Notes: a model not told the origin generated them from the letters alone. Counted from the first letter of the stretch, positions 9,650 through 19,442 are shown. The stretch is DNA of 64,000 nt from Prorocentrum cordatum (GCA_963575745.1 CAUYUJ010020169.1:95139-159138); one strand, 5' to 3'. A program made the numbers and translations.

Positions 9650-11278
9650 CCAGCCTACCGTCCGATCGGCTGCGTGAGCCGCGCACAGGGAGAAGCCGTC
9701 CTTCTCGACCACATGGGTACGATGACACTGCGAGCGCGCGCACCTCCGCGCGGCCGCCTGGCTCTCGTAGGTGACCGCGTGATGGGCACACGCCCGAAAG
9801 ACCCGAGCACCTCCGTCCTCCTGCATCTCACGCACGTCGGATACCGCGGTGTCCTCGGCCAGCATGAAGACTGGATCCTGCCTGGCAGTATCACGGCAGC
9901 ACGCGGCGCTCAGGACTTGGGTGCCGTCCTTGGTGACGTACGCCACTTGGTCCGCCTGGCAGACGTCCACGCTCGGCTCTGACTCGGTCTCTGAATTGGG
10001 GTCCATCTCCTCGGCCTTGCTGGACGTTTGCCCAAACTTGGGATGCCTCAACCTCCGCCTGGTGCAGCACCTGAGCAGCCTTCCCCCCGCTCTGCCCACT
10101 CCGCGGCATACCCACGAGCTCGAGCAGCACAACCAGCTGCCTATCCTAGCGCGCCCCGCTGGAGAGAGCTTAGCCAGGTCCGCCACGTTGACCGGGGAGC
10201 TGTGGGCCACGACGCACGACGAGCAGACGTGGACCATGGGCTCGTCGCCGGCTGGGAGGGTGCAAGGAGACGCCGCGCACAGATGCACAAGACCGATACC
10301 CTCGTTGTCCCGAGTTTCTTCCAAGTCGGCCTTCAGGTGGCGATGGGAGCTGCCCTTTACCTCCTTGAACTTGTACACGTAGCCTCGACGCGTGATGCGG
10401 CCGCCCTTCAGCGGCCCCTGCTCAAGCCGGGCCACCGAGCCCCCTGACAGGACGATGAGGTCGTTGGGCATCATCTTCTCTGCTCCACCCCCTCTTGCAC
10501 GAACCTCGGTTTTAACGTAGTCCTCGTCAACAGCCAGCGCCTCCGACGGGCCGTGCCAGCTGAGGACCTCCGCTGAGTTGCCGTCGAGCGCCTGCTTCAC
10601 GTCGTGCCCCGTCTTGCTGCCCTGCGCGAAGCTCCTCAGCGTCGCCAGTAACAAAGACGCGTAGCTCCATGCCGCCCGCAGGAACCAGACGAGGAGGCTC
10701 ACTGCCGATCCGAGGACCGTCGCAACACCCAGGGCTGCCAACCCCATGGCCGCCCACTGCAACCTCGCCCAGTAGGCGCCGAGTAGGTAACGGCCCAGGG
10801 AGTCCACCAGACCCATGATGAATGCGATGAGCTGGTGGAGGAACGCGCCCAAGGCGTACCCCATTCTCTCCCCCAGCCACTTGAGCACCGATTCGACAAA
10901 GGAGTTGGCCCGCTCCATCGAGAAGAACTCTCCGCTGGGTGCCGCGGCTGAGGCCGGGGCGCGCGAGCTAGCGGGCTCACTGCCACCATCCGTCAGTTTC
11001 GACGTTCCTCTCCGCCCTTCGGACGGAGGAGGAGGCGGGCCTGCTCCTGATGCCTGCGCCTCCTTGGCCTCCTCTCTGGCACGCGCCTCCCGCGTCCTCG
11101 CGGGTCTGGGCGCGAATGCCTCCCTCACTGCCTCAGCCTCAAGCCGCGCGCCGTCGTCCTGCAGCGCGGTGTCCACCTTCTCCGCTTCGCCTGCCCGGGG
11201 CCCCTCTTGGCTGCCGGGCCCACGGGGGGGGGCCCGCGGTGATGGCGCAGGCGCCGCCCTCGCCTGGACGTGGTCGGC

Positions 11279-11376
<98 letters not shown>

Positions 11377-11731
11377 CGTAGTAGGCGTAGTACTCCTCCA
11401 GGTTCTCGCCTTCCCGACCTGAGCGCCTGCCCAGACCGGCCATGGCTGGCGGCGGGTCCGCGGCCAGGGGCTCCGCGTGAACGGGGAGCGCCGCTGGTAG
11501 AGGTGGCCCCTCGGGCGCCTCAACCGCTGGCAGCTCGTCACCGCCCGCCTCCTCGCAGCTGGGCTCGTCCTGGGAACCAGGCTGGTCCTGCTGCTGCTCA
11601 CCTCCTTCATCATCAGGTCCAGCGCGCTCATGACTTCCCTCCTCGGGGCCCGTCACGATGGCAGACGCGTGGACCGTCGCATACCAATTGACGCCGAAGG
11701 ACACATCGAGCCACGTAGCAAGCGCGCCCAT
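9650..11731 (-). CDS. Retroelement N-terminal ORF: poly-Tyr tract and membrane segments
   Basis: I chose the ATG at 11731 (MGALATWLDVSFGVNWY) over an upstream TTG. An acidic/proline-rich stretch is followed by more than 30 nearly consecutive tyrosines encoded by a TAC microsatellite. After another charged linker, about 70 hydrophobic residues (around 10.65-10.87 kb) could form two or three membrane helices. A Cys/His-rich region follows (CSSCVVAH, then CCRDTARQ, CAHHAVTY and CRTHVV-like pairs). No enzyme motif is visible. It is the first ORF of the element on position alone. Protein-like reading passes into another frame between about 9650 and 9480. Confidence 0.55.
11279..11385. repeat. (TAC)n microsatellite (poly-Tyr in the minus frame)
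   Basis: GTA/TAG repeats on the plus strand read as TAC on the minus strand, in frame with the retroelement's first ORF. Confidence 0.95.
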
Positions 11732-11756
11732 GGCCAAGGCCAAGGTGCACTCTTAG

Positions 11757-12079
11757 CCCGTGGACGGGCCTCATCTCCTCTGGCCCTCTCTCGTGGGCGC
11801 CCGCACGTTCGCTGCGGGCCGCGGGGCTCCCCTCCGGAGCCCCCGCCCGCACTGGAGGGGGGACCTGGCCCAGCCACTACCTAGCACTCCTCGGACTGCT
11901 CGGCCTCCCCGGCTGGGCCGCGTGCTATGGCCCAGCCCGCCCACCTCCAAAAAGAGATGCTGGGCCGCTCTTAGAGCGGCCTTAAGCCAAGAGGCAACGG
12001 AGAAGGAGCGAAGGGGCGAGAGGCAGAGGCAAGACAGGGGAGGGGCTGCGCCAGGCTGGGAAACAGTATGTTCTTACGA
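11757..12079. other. Spacer between two divergent retroelements
   Basis: GC-rich sequence containing the 5' leader of the minus-strand element. No ORF with protein-like composition and no clear repeat was seen. Confidence 0.4.
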
Positions 12080-12730
12080 ACGTTCATTCCTCCTCATCCT
12101 CCTCCTCGTCCTCCTCCTCCTCCTGCCCCCCCCCCTCCTCCTCCCCCTTCCTCCTCCCTCCTCCTCCTCCTCCTCCTCCTCCTCCACCTCCACCTCCTCC
12201 TCCTCCTCCTCCTCCTCCTCCTCCTCCTCCTCCTCTCCTCCTCCTCCTCCTCCTCCTCCTCCTCCTCCTCCTCCTCCTCCTCCTCCTCCTCCCTCCCCCT
12301 CCTCCTCCTCTCCTCCTCCTCCTCCTCCTCCCTCCTCCTCCCATCCGCATCCGCATCCGCATCCTCCTCCTCTCCCTCCTCCTCCTCCTCCCTCCTCCCT
12401 TCCTCCTCCTCCTCCTCCTCCTCCTCCTCCTCCTCCTCCTCCTCATCCGCATCCGCATCCGCATCCTCCTCCTCCTCCTCCTCCTCCTCCACCTCCTCCC
12501 CTCCCTCCCACCTCCTCCTCCTCCTCCTCCTCCTCCTCGTCGTCCTCCTCCTCCTCCTCCTCCTCCTCCTCCTCCTCCTCCTCCTCCTCCTCCTCCTCCT
12601 CCTCCTCCTCCTCCTCCTCCTCCTCCTCCTCCTCCTCCTCCTCCTCCTCCTCCTCCTCCTCCTCCTCCTCCTCCTCCCTCCTCCCTCCTCCTCCTCCTCT
12701 CCTCCTCCTCCTCCTCCTCCTCCTCCTCCT

Positions 12731-12761
<31 letters not shown>

Positions 12762-12824
12762 CTCCTCCTCATCATCACCATCATCACCATCATCACCATC
12801 ACCATCACCATCATCATCATCATC
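12080..12824. repeat. Left half of a split (TCC)n / (ATCCGC)n / (ATC)n microsatellite
   Basis: Almost pure CTC/TCC repeat with embedded ATCCGC blocks (about 12343-12362 and 12444-12466), ending in ATC/ACC and then pure ATC. The right half starts at 19707 in the same ATC phase, so the intervening element appears to have inserted into one array. Long Ser/Pro/Leu and Glu/Arg/Gly ORFs on both strands are artefacts. Confidence 0.9.
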
Positions 12825-12885
12825 ATTGGATGTGCGTCACATTATCGCTCCCCTATCGTAGCCGCCCCCGACGTCATTTTGGCTC
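12825..12885 (+). repeat. Split direct repeat A1 (61 bp)
   Basis: Identical to A2 at 19382-19442. It starts ATTGGATGTGCGTC and ends ATTTTGGCTC. Confidence 0.95.
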
Positions 12886-12888
12886 AAG
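12856..12888 (+). other. Interrupted spliced-leader-like sequence at the element's 5' end
   Basis: TCGTAGCC (12856-12863) matches the start of the dinoflagellate SL at 7 of 8 bases and ATTTTGGCTCAAG (12876-12888) matches the remainder exactly, separated by 12 extra bases. Most of it lies inside repeat A1. It could be a modified captured leader or a chance resemblance. Confidence 0.45.
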
Positions 12889-12920
12889 CTGCTTTGGCTC
12901 AGCGAGCCAAACCAGAGTGT

Positions 12921-13463
12921 ATGCTTCGCTCCAGCCCGTTCGCCGCGATAGCTGCCTCGCTGGGCGCCTTCGTCGGCTCGTGGCTGGGCTCCCCTGAGCC
13001 GGCGCTGCCGGCTGCCGACGCGCGCGTCGGCCACTGCACGTGGGAGGAGGCCGCCTGCCCTCCTTGCCCCGCGTGCGCCCCGCCGGCGTGCCCGGCCTGC
13101 CCGGCGCCAGTGGTGCCGGCGTGCCCGGCGCTGGTCGCGCCGGCCTGCCCGTCCCTCAGCTGCGGAGGCGGCTGGACGGGCGCGTGGTGGGCCCTTGGCG
13201 GCCTTGTCATCGGCGCGCTCGGCCTGTACGGGGCCCGCGCCTGCCGGCTGTGGGGTCACGGCCGCGTCGCTGGGGCTGCCGTTGGCGGCGCCAGCTTTGG
13301 AGAGGGCCCGGCCGCCGCCCTCCAGCCACTCGAGCCTGGCCGTCCTCTTCGTGCTGCTGGGAGCGCTCCTCTGGCGCTCACTGCTGCGGGCGCGACTTCG
13401 CCGTCGGGATCGACGACGCCATCGGAGATTGAGACCTGGCGGCCGCGTAGCCGCAAGCTGTGA
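12921..13463 (+). CDS. Small Cys/Pro-rich membrane-type protein, first ORF of the YR element
   Basis: From the first ATG after repeat A1 this gives 180 aa. It has a hydrophobic N-terminus (SPFAAIAASLGAFVGSW) that could be a signal anchor, a repeated CPAC/CPA segment with about ten cysteines, and a strong hydrophobic helix (WWALGGLVIGALGLYG) followed by arginine-rich sequence. The TGA stop overlaps the next ORF's ATG in a TGATG pentamer, a layout used for termination-reinitiation. The upstream part of the same open frame is translated microsatellite and is excluded. Membrane-type first ORFs are present in both retroelements of the window; the role is unknown. Confidence 0.55.
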   Translation: MLRSSPFAAIAASLGAFVGSWLGSPEPALPAADARVGHCTWEEAACPPCPACAPPACPACPAPVVPACPALVAPACPSLSCGGGWTGAWWALGGLVIGALGLYGARACRLWGHGRVAGAAVGGASFGEGPAAALQPLEPGRPLRAAGSAPLALTAAGATSPSGSTTPSEIETWRPRSRKL

Positions 13464-14599
13464 TGGCGCAGGTGGCGCTGGACATCGAGCCACCCCAGGT
13501 GGCGATCAACTACGACGACGACCCGAACTTTCGGTGGCACCACCGCGTTTTGTTGGCGAAGCTGCCAGATGGCGCGAAGTGGGCGGGGGCGACCCCAACC
13601 CACTCGGTGCAGGTGATCGACCTCGCCGGGCACCAGGTCGTCCCCCTCACTCGCGGCTGCCCGGTGCCCGACCGGGTCCGGAACAACGTGTTCCTCTTCG
13701 ACCCCCTCTCGGAGGAGGAGCTGGCGGAGCTGCAGCGCCAGGCCACAGCTCTGGCGGGGCTCTTGGGCGGGGTGGTGCCCGCTCCTGGGGCAGCGCAGGC
13801 GCAGTGGGTGGTGGCGGACCCAGGCGCCGACTCGTTCGGGGAGGCGATCGCGGTGCCCATCACCCTCAACCCGACTCGCTTCGTCCAGAGGGGCTCGGCC
13901 GCCTTGGCACTGATCGACGACGGCAGGTGGACGGCAGTCGAGCGGGTCCAGATGTCAGATTTGAGTGCGTGGATCGAGGAGAAGCGCTCGGGGGCCGGCC
14001 GCGACCCCAGGGTGCTGGCGATCGAGCGCGACGCTCGCGGGCATCGGGCGCTCAGCTTCCGCGACGCCCTCGCCGAGATGAAGGAGCGCCGGCCGCCTGC
14101 CGCTGGTGCAGCTGGCTCTGCTGGCTCGGGGGCGGCGGGCGACGACTGGCCCTTCCGCGGGCCGTCGGCTGTGGTCGAGCTGCTGACGAACATCCGCGCG
14201 AGCGGGGAGGACCTCTCGGCGTACCACGAACACTGGGTTCGCATGAGCGGCATCGCCAGGGAGAGCGCGGTCTCGCACCATCATGCGTTGCTGGTGTCCA
14301 TCCTGCACCACTTGGTGTGCTTCGACCAGGTCGACGCGTACCAGCTCGCGGGCGCGGAGGCGCTCGCCAGGAGGGTGCTGTTCCTGGAGCGGGGGGTCCA
14401 CCGCAACCCCAAGTCGCCCGACTTCAGGGGCCTGGAGGTGATGCTGGCGAGCCGGCTGGACGTCGGCTCGCCGGTCACGACAGGGGACTTCGCGAAGTTC
14501 ATCGCGGAGGAGCAGAAGGCAGAGGCGTTCACTTTGAAGCAGCAGAGGCTCTTCGCCGAGGAGACCGGCAAGAAGGGCCTGCCTGGAGGAGGCAAGTAG
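13463..14599 (+). CDS. Gag-like protein of the YR retrotransposon
   Basis: 378 aa from the ATG overlapping the previous stop (a GTG one codon earlier is less likely). It starts MAQVALDIEPPQVAINYDD and has an internal Gly/Ala/Ser linker (about residues 210-235). The C-terminal half (LSAYHEHWVRMSGIARESA, then VCFDQVDAYQLAGAEALARR) looks helical and resembles capsid-type domains. No zinc knuckle is present; it ends in a basic tail (KKGLPGGGK). A nucleocapsid role is inferred from its position immediately before the RT. The next ORF starts 76 bases after its stop. Confidence 0.6.
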   Translation: MAQVALDIEPPQVAINYDDDPNFRWHHRVLLAKLPDGAKWAGATPTHSVQVIDLAGHQVVPLTRGCPVPDRVRNNVFLFDPLSEEELAELQRQATALAGLLGGVVPAPGAAQAQWVVADPGADSFGEAIAVPITLNPTRFVQRGSAALALIDDGRWTAVERVQMSDLSAWIEEKRSGAGRDPRVLAIERDARGHRALSFRDALAEMKERRPPAAGAAGSAGSGAAGDDWPFRGPSAVVELLTNIRASGEDLSAYHEHWVRMSGIARESAVSHHHALLVSILHHLVCFDQVDAYQLAGAEALARRVLFLERGVHRNPKSPDFRGLEVMLASRLDVGSPVTTGDFAKFIAEEQKAEAFTLKQQRLFAEETGKKGLPGGGK

Positions 14600-14675
14600 C
14601 AGGGGGCAGGGGACGTCCCCCTCCCCAGGCGCCGCCGGTGCACGCGGGCCCTCGGCGGGCTCGGCGTTGCGCGGG

Positions 14676-15959
14676 ATGGTGCTGCGTCCTCCTCGGGGCG
14701 CTTTTCCTTTGGTGCTGCCGCGTGGCGCCCGAGGGCAACGGTCGGCCTCCGTCGCCGACGTGTTCGGCGCGCTGGACGGGACGGGGCGGGAGCTCGCCAT
14801 CGACGCGGCAGCCTCGCTCAACGCTCTGGCCGGCGCCCGGGCCAAGGGTCTTCCGCCGCCGCGGAGGCCTGACCACCACCCGCCAGGGGGCCAGCTGCCG
14901 CCATGCCAGCAGGCCGTCTGGCGCCGCCTGGCGACCACAGCATCCGCTGCTGGTCCCAGGCCTGACGAGTTTGATCTGTGCCCAGACGGGGCGCTCAAGG
15001 AGATTCTCAAGACAAAGGACATGTACGACCCGGACGTCTCGGTCAGCGTCGCGCCGTACGACAGCACGAAGCTCACGGTCACTCGAGGAGCCCTCCGGCC
15101 GCGGGACACCGCGGACCTGGTGGACGACGAGGCTCGCGAGTTCCTGCTCCACCCTGAGCGGATCGCCCTCGGCTCCGACGAGCTCCCGGAGGAAGCGACC
15201 CTGCCGCACTGGGACCAGCGCCTCCTTCGCAGCCGCCACCAGCTGGACGGGCTCCTCGAGAAGCTGGAGGCGGCGGGGCTCATCACCTACCGGAGGAAGG
15301 TCATCTCTCGAGCAGGGATCTTCTTCGTGCAGAAGACGGGCATGCTGCGTATGGTGCTGGACTGCCGGCCAGCCAACGCGCTCCACAGGCGAGCGCCACA
15401 CTCGCGGCTCGCCGCCAACAGCGCGATGGCGTCGCTGGTACTCGACCCGGCGTACGTGGGCGAGGCCGCCGCGGAGGGGACATCGCTGTGGGGCGCCTCC
15501 GTGGACCTGCAGGACGGCTTCTACCAGTTCTTGGCGCCGACGGTGTCGCACTACTTCGGCCTGGGGCGCGTCAGGCTCGCCGGCGACGTCGGGGTGGGCG
15601 CCGTCTTCGACCCCGAGGTCGAGCACGACGTGCCGGTCTCCCCGGAGACCCCGCTGGAGGCTTGCTTCGGCGGGTTGCCGATGGGGTGGAGCTGGGCGCT
15701 CTACTTCTGCCACAGCGCCGTCTCGCTGGCGTGCAGACGCGCGCAGGAGGCGCTGGGCCTGCCGTCCGTGCTGGTCGGCGACAGGCAGCCGCCGCCTCCG
15801 CTGGGCCCAGGTGTCGCGGTCTGCGCGCCGTACGTGGACAACGCCGACGTCCTCGGCTCCGACAGGAGCACCGTGGCCGCCCTGCACCAGAAGGTGGTGG
15901 ACGAGCTCGAGAAGGCCGGCTTCGTGCTCCACGAGCGGGTATCCGACGCAGGACTTTGA
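14676..15959 (+). CDS. Reverse transcriptase of the YR retrotransposon
   Basis: Starts at the ATG MVLRPPRGAF; the earlier TTG is ignored. RT motifs in order: FFVQKTGMLRMVLDCRPAN (fingers), GASVDLQDGFYQF (motif A, catalytic Asp), GLPMGWSWALYFC (motif B) and APYVDNADVLG (motif C). Motif C is YVDN rather than YxDD, so the second aspartate is Asn; I believe related dinoflagellate elements also have this, but cannot verify it. Residues before the fingers (about 1-150) form an N-terminal extension. The ORF stops at TGA 15957-15959, while the protein continues sensibly in the +1 frame as RNase H, with the sequence CTT TGA A at the junction. Confidence 0.88.
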   Translation: MVLRPPRGAFPLVLPRGARGQRSASVADVFGALDGTGRELAIDAAASLNALAGARAKGLPPPRRPDHHPPGGQLPPCQQAVWRRLATTASAAGPRPDEFDLCPDGALKEILKTKDMYDPDVSVSVAPYDSTKLTVTRGALRPRDTADLVDDEAREFLLHPERIALGSDELPEEATLPHWDQRLLRSRHQLDGLLEKLEAAGLITYRRKVISRAGIFFVQKTGMLRMVLDCRPANALHRRAPHSRLAANSAMASLVLDPAYVGEAAAEGTSLWGASVDLQDGFYQFLAPTVSHYFGLGRVRLAGDVGVGAVFDPEVEHDVPVSPETPLEACFGGLPMGWSWALYFCHSAVSLACRRAQEALGLPSVLVGDRQPPPPLGPGVAVCAPYVDNADVLGSDRSTVAALHQKVVDELEKAGFVLHERVSDAGL

Positions 15960-15960
15960 A
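15951..15960 (+). promoter_or_regulatory. Candidate +1 programmed frameshift site CTT-TGA at the RT/RNase H junction
   Basis: The RT frame ends GGA-CTT-TGA. Slipping by +1 over CTT (CUU to UUU) gives GAA-GCC-ATC, the start of the RNase H frame (EAIGLLFDG). CUU-UGA is the shift codon pair of bacterial prfB (release factor 2), and CUU is also the slippery codon of yeast Ty1. Function is inferred. Confidence 0.5.
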
Positions 15961-18237
15961 GCCATCGGGCTCCTGTTCGACGGGGCCCGGCGGTGGGTTC
16001 GCCAGAAGCCGACGCGTTCCTGGCGCCTCTGGCTGGCTCTCGGCGAGGTGCTGCGCAGGAGGTCGCTCAGCCGGGACCACGTGCGGCAGCTCCTCGGCCA
16101 TCTCGCGCACCACTTCAGCCTGCGGCGGTGCGCCCTCGCCTGCTTCGGCGAAGCGTACAGGTTCGTGGGCACTGGTGGTCGTGATGTGGTCCGGCTGCCG
16201 CCCGCGGTGCTGGACGAGCTGGCGGTTGCCCGTGGGCTGGTGCACTTCTCGCACGTGGACGTCGCGGCGCCCATGCTGCCCCGCTGTTACTGCAGCGATG
16301 CGTCGACGGAGGGGTGCGCGCTTCACTGCGCCGAGGCATCGCCCGCCGAGCTCTGGCCGACTGCGGTCTGGCGTGAGCGTTGGCGCTTCGTGGAGCCGAC
16401 GGACTCGACGGCTCAAGCCGACCTGGAGACGCTGCGCGGCTGCCTGGTGGCGGGCCCCCCGGCCCACGGCTCGTTCTCCGAGTGGGTCGACGAGGAGCTG
16501 GACTCTGCGCTCCAGCGCGAGCTCGACGAGCAGCCGGGGGCCGTTCGCGCGGGCGACCGGCACCGCGGCAAGCAGCCGCGCGTGCATCTGGAGGTCACCG
16601 GCCTCGTCCCCAAGGTCGCCGACTCGTTCGTGGAGCCGAGGCGGTGGAGGCGCCTGGTGGTGGGTCGCTGGCGGCGGAAGGCCGCCATCCACTGCAAGGA
16701 GGCGCGGGCCGCCCTCCTCGGGCTCCACCGCGAGCTGGAGCAGCCGAGCTCGCACGGCCACCACGTCCTCAGCTTCGGGGACAACCTCGCGGAGACCCTC
16801 GCCTTTGATCGAGGGCGGGCGCGGGACGCGGAGCTGCTGGGCCTGGTACGGCGCGCAGCGGCCGCGCAGCTCGCCGGCGGCCTGTACTGGCACCGGCGCT
16901 ACGTGGAGACCGACAGGAACCCGTCCGACGAGGACTCGAGGCTCGCCTACCACGGGTGGCTCCGCCCTGGCCAGCGGGTTTCAGGCGCGGGCCTTCGCGG
17001 GCTTCCCCTCGCGGCCGCCGTCGGACCAGAGTGGGAGCGGTCGGCTCCTGAGCCCCAGGGCCCACGCGAGGCTGCCACGGGCGCCGAGCCCAGGGTCCTG
17101 GGACCGACGGCTGGCTCCCCCGGCGCCGTCCCCGAGGCGGACGACGACCGACAGCAGGACTTCGAGGTCCGCCCGGCGCGGTCAGGAACCCTGCGGGGGC
17201 CCCCTGACGGCCGGGCGCGTGCTGGTGGCCGCCGAGTCCCTGACGTCGCTCGGGCCCGGCCCGCCGTCGTGGAGCTCTTTGCCGGGTGCGGGCGGGCGAC
17301 CGCCGCCGCCGCCGAGCTGGGCCTTCGCGTCGCAGTTCCTGTCGATGTGCGCCACGGTCGGCATCACGATCTTCTCAATCGTAGAGTTGCTACAGAAGTT
17401 GTGCGGTGGATTCGGGCGGGGGCCATCTGGGCCGTTCTGCTCGGCACGCCGTGCACGGGGTGGACACCGGCCCGGACTACTGGGTTGGCTTCTCCGCCTT
17501 CGACGAGGTGCGTCGAGTTCACCGTTCGCATCCTCGAGCTCTGCTACCGCATGGGCGTCCACGTGGTGCTGGAGAACCCCGCCCGGTCGCGGCTGTTCCA
17601 GCACCGGGGGATCGCCCGAGCCCTCAGGAAGCTCGGCGCCGCGCACCTGGTCTTCGACATGTGCGCGTTCGGCGCCCCCTGGAAGAAGCCGACGGCCATC
17701 GCCACCACCCTGCCCTCCGTCGGGGGGCTCGCGCGGCGCTGCCCGTGCCCGGGGGCGCCGCACGTCCGGCTCCAGGGGAAAGTCCGACTGGCGGGCCAGC
17801 CCTCGGAGTGGCGCACCGCCTACGCTGCGGCTTATCCTCCTGAGCTGTGCCGCGCTCTTGCAGACGTGCTCGGGCATGCCGCCCCGCCGAGGGCCTGGCG
17901 CCAGGCGCGGGAGGCTCCCCTCGCTGCCTGCTGGGAGCGACGCCTGGCAGCCGCGGCGGGCGTCGAGAGCTGGCCCGGCGGACGACGCGTGGACCTCGCG
18001 CCAGTCGGGTCGAGGTGTCGGCTCGGCTGGGAGGGCGCGATCGAGCACTGGGACGGGGACCACTGGACCGTCGAGCTCGAGGCCTTTGCCGCCCATCGTC
18101 GAGCCCGACGAGCAGCGGCGAGAGCGGCGGCGCCGCGCTGCCGCGCGCGAGCGCCACCACGGGGCCGAGCCGGGCGTCTGCCGGCGAGCGGCTGTGCGGC
18201 CTGCCACGGCTTCGGCCTACCGCCGGGCCTTCTCTGA
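15957..18237 (+). CDS. RNase H plus C5-methyltransferase-like domains of the YR retrotransposon
   Basis: This frame continues from the RT after a +1 change. RNase H: CYCSDASTEGCALH (first Asp), HCKEARAALLGLHR (Glu), LSFGDNLAETLAFD (Asp) and the ending DRNPSDEDSRLAY. After a linker (~17.0-17.26 kb) comes a methyltransferase-like domain: VVELFAGCGRATAAA (motif I, SAM binding), LLGTPCTGWTPAR (PC nucleophile loop, motif IV), VVLENPARSRLF (motif VI) and a target-recognition-like tail. ENP replaces the usual ENV. No DPPY-type adenine-methyltransferase motif is present. Real sense passes to another +1 frame between about 18090 and 18190, so the last part of this ORF is translated out of frame. The earlier part of the same open frame (13195-15950) is a shadow of the Gag and RT genes. 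Confidence 0.78.
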
Positions 18238-19192
18238 CGTGCGGGCCTGGGCGGGCCTCCATGGGCAGTCGCCCGCCACCGCTGACGGCTGGGACCGCGT
18301 CCTCGACGGCTACCTCGACATGCTGTTCCTTCGCGGCGACAGCGTGAGCGCCGCCCGGTACGCCGTGTTCGGCACGGCCTACTGCATCGGCTTGCCAGCC
18401 CGATCGCCGGCGACGCTCCCTCTCGCCCGTGCTGCCCTCCACGGCTTTGGCCGAGCGAACCCCGACAAGGTGAGGGACTCGTTGCCGCTGGAGATCGTCT
18501 GGCTCTGCACCGACTTCTGGTTCCACAGCTGCGGGCACATGGGCAAGGTGGCCGCCGCTGCCGCCTGGATCGCCGTGGACTGCTACCTCCGGCCCACGGA
18601 AGCCCTGCAGCTGGCCGCTGACCGCGTCTCGCTGCCGCGACGCGCTGGAGACCCAGTCGTCGTGACGGCTGCCCCAGCTTCGCAGGATGTGCCCGCGAAA
18701 AATTTCCAGTATGATGCTTCAACAGTAGTGGGCGCTCATGATAGGGAGTGGGTCTCCAAACTCGTCCTCACCCTCGCCCGATCCTCCACCTCTGGTCCTC
18801 TCCTCGAACTCTCTCTCTCTCAATGGGAACAGCTGTGTCGCCAGTTTCGCCGATCCCAATTTACTGAGAGGCTTCCCCTCACGCCGCATGCCTTTCGGCA
18901 TGCCGGTCCTAGTCACGATGCATGGTGGTTTAAAGATGATGCTGACAGGCTCCAGGCTCGAGGGAGGTGGCTCAGCCGATCTTCGGTGCTGCGCTATGCA
19001 AAGCCCGCGGGGATGCTTCGCAATCGGTCCTCGCTCTCTCGCCAGCAGCTGCAGCTTTCAGAAAAGATATCACAGCGGCTCCCAGCGCAGATTCTTGAAT
19101 ATTTTGGCCCTCCCGTGTCTAGCTCTGCTCGACTCCCACCCTCGGCTAGCCGCACCAAACGGAAGTTGGGTAGTGTGGGCACGTGCAGGTAG
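18090..19192 (+). CDS. Tyrosine recombinase (integrase) of the YR retrotransposon
   Basis: The frame takes over from the methyltransferase domain in the +1 register, with no ATG needed at the junction. The N-terminal SAM-like core-binding part is TASAYRRAFSDVRAWAG. Catalytic residues: Arg in CYLRPTEALQL (box I), His and Arg in LTPHAFRHAGPSHD (H-x-x-R), Trp in ARGRWLSRS, and the nucleophile Tyr in VLRYAKPAG. All residues of the R…HxxR…W…Y set are present, so the enzyme could be active. It would join the circular cDNA to target DNA at the AT dinucleotide shared by A1 and B2. The TAG at 19190-19192 lies inside repeat B1. Confidence 0.88.
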
Positions 19193-19383
19193 GCCTCGAC
19201 GAACTGGGCCTCCCTGCATCTTTCGGGGGCTTCGCCCCCCTCAGGAGTCTGCGCTGCCGTGGTGAAAAGATGTTCCTTTGGTCTGTTTTGAATTCCTTGG
19301 GCTTGCGCCCATCGCCGCCCCCCGGTCTCGCGTCGGGGTTACAGCCGCTCCGCGGGGGGAAGGCGGTTTGGGGCCGGCGCGAT
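19177..19383 (+). repeat. Split direct repeat B1 (207 bp)
   Basis: Identical as read to B2 at 19500-19706. It contains the recombinase stop codon and overlaps A2 by the dinucleotide AT. Confidence 0.95.
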
Positions 19384-19442
19384 TGGATGTGCGTCACATT
19401 ATCGCTCCCCTATCGTAGCCGCCCCCGACGTCATTTTGGCTC
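19382..19442 (+). repeat. Split direct repeat A2 (61 bp)
   Basis: Identical to A1, adjacent to B1 with a shared AT. A 57-bp TCC-rich spacer separates it from B2. Confidence 0.95.

Larger units (their letters stand above)
2116..11760 (-). mobile_element. Decayed retroelement with Gag-like, methyltransferase-like, RT and RNase H regions
   Basis: About 9.6 kb of minus-strand coding sequence runs through several consecutive frames. In order: an N-terminal membrane-type region with a poly-Tyr tract, a proline/alanine-rich Gag-like region, a Cys/His cluster, a cytosine-methyltransferase-like domain, RT and RNase H. Frame changes near 9.5-9.65, 8.63, 7.3-7.4 and 3.35 kb, plus an in-frame TAG at 8027-8029, mean this copy cannot make one continuous polyprotein without recoding. 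No tyrosine recombinase or DDE integrase domain was seen. The 3' end runs into composite repeat copy 1. It is head-to-head with the YR retrotransposon at 12.8 kb. Confidence 0.75.

Noticed and set aside
11760-12997. Long Ser/Pro/Leu/His ORFs on the plus strand and Glu/Arg/Gly ORFs on the minus strand
   Set aside because: They are translations of TCC/GGA and ATC microsatellites in every frame. Only the part after ATG 12921 is protein-like.
13195-15950. Upstream two-thirds of a 1680-aa ORF
   Set aside because: It overlaps the Gag-like and RT genes, which carry clear motifs in other frames. Only the RNase H and methyltransferase part after 15957 is real.
18220-18240. Second prfB-like shift site at CTC TGA C
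   Set aside because: The recombinase frame is already protein-like well before this stop (TASAYRRAF), so the frame change must lie upstream.
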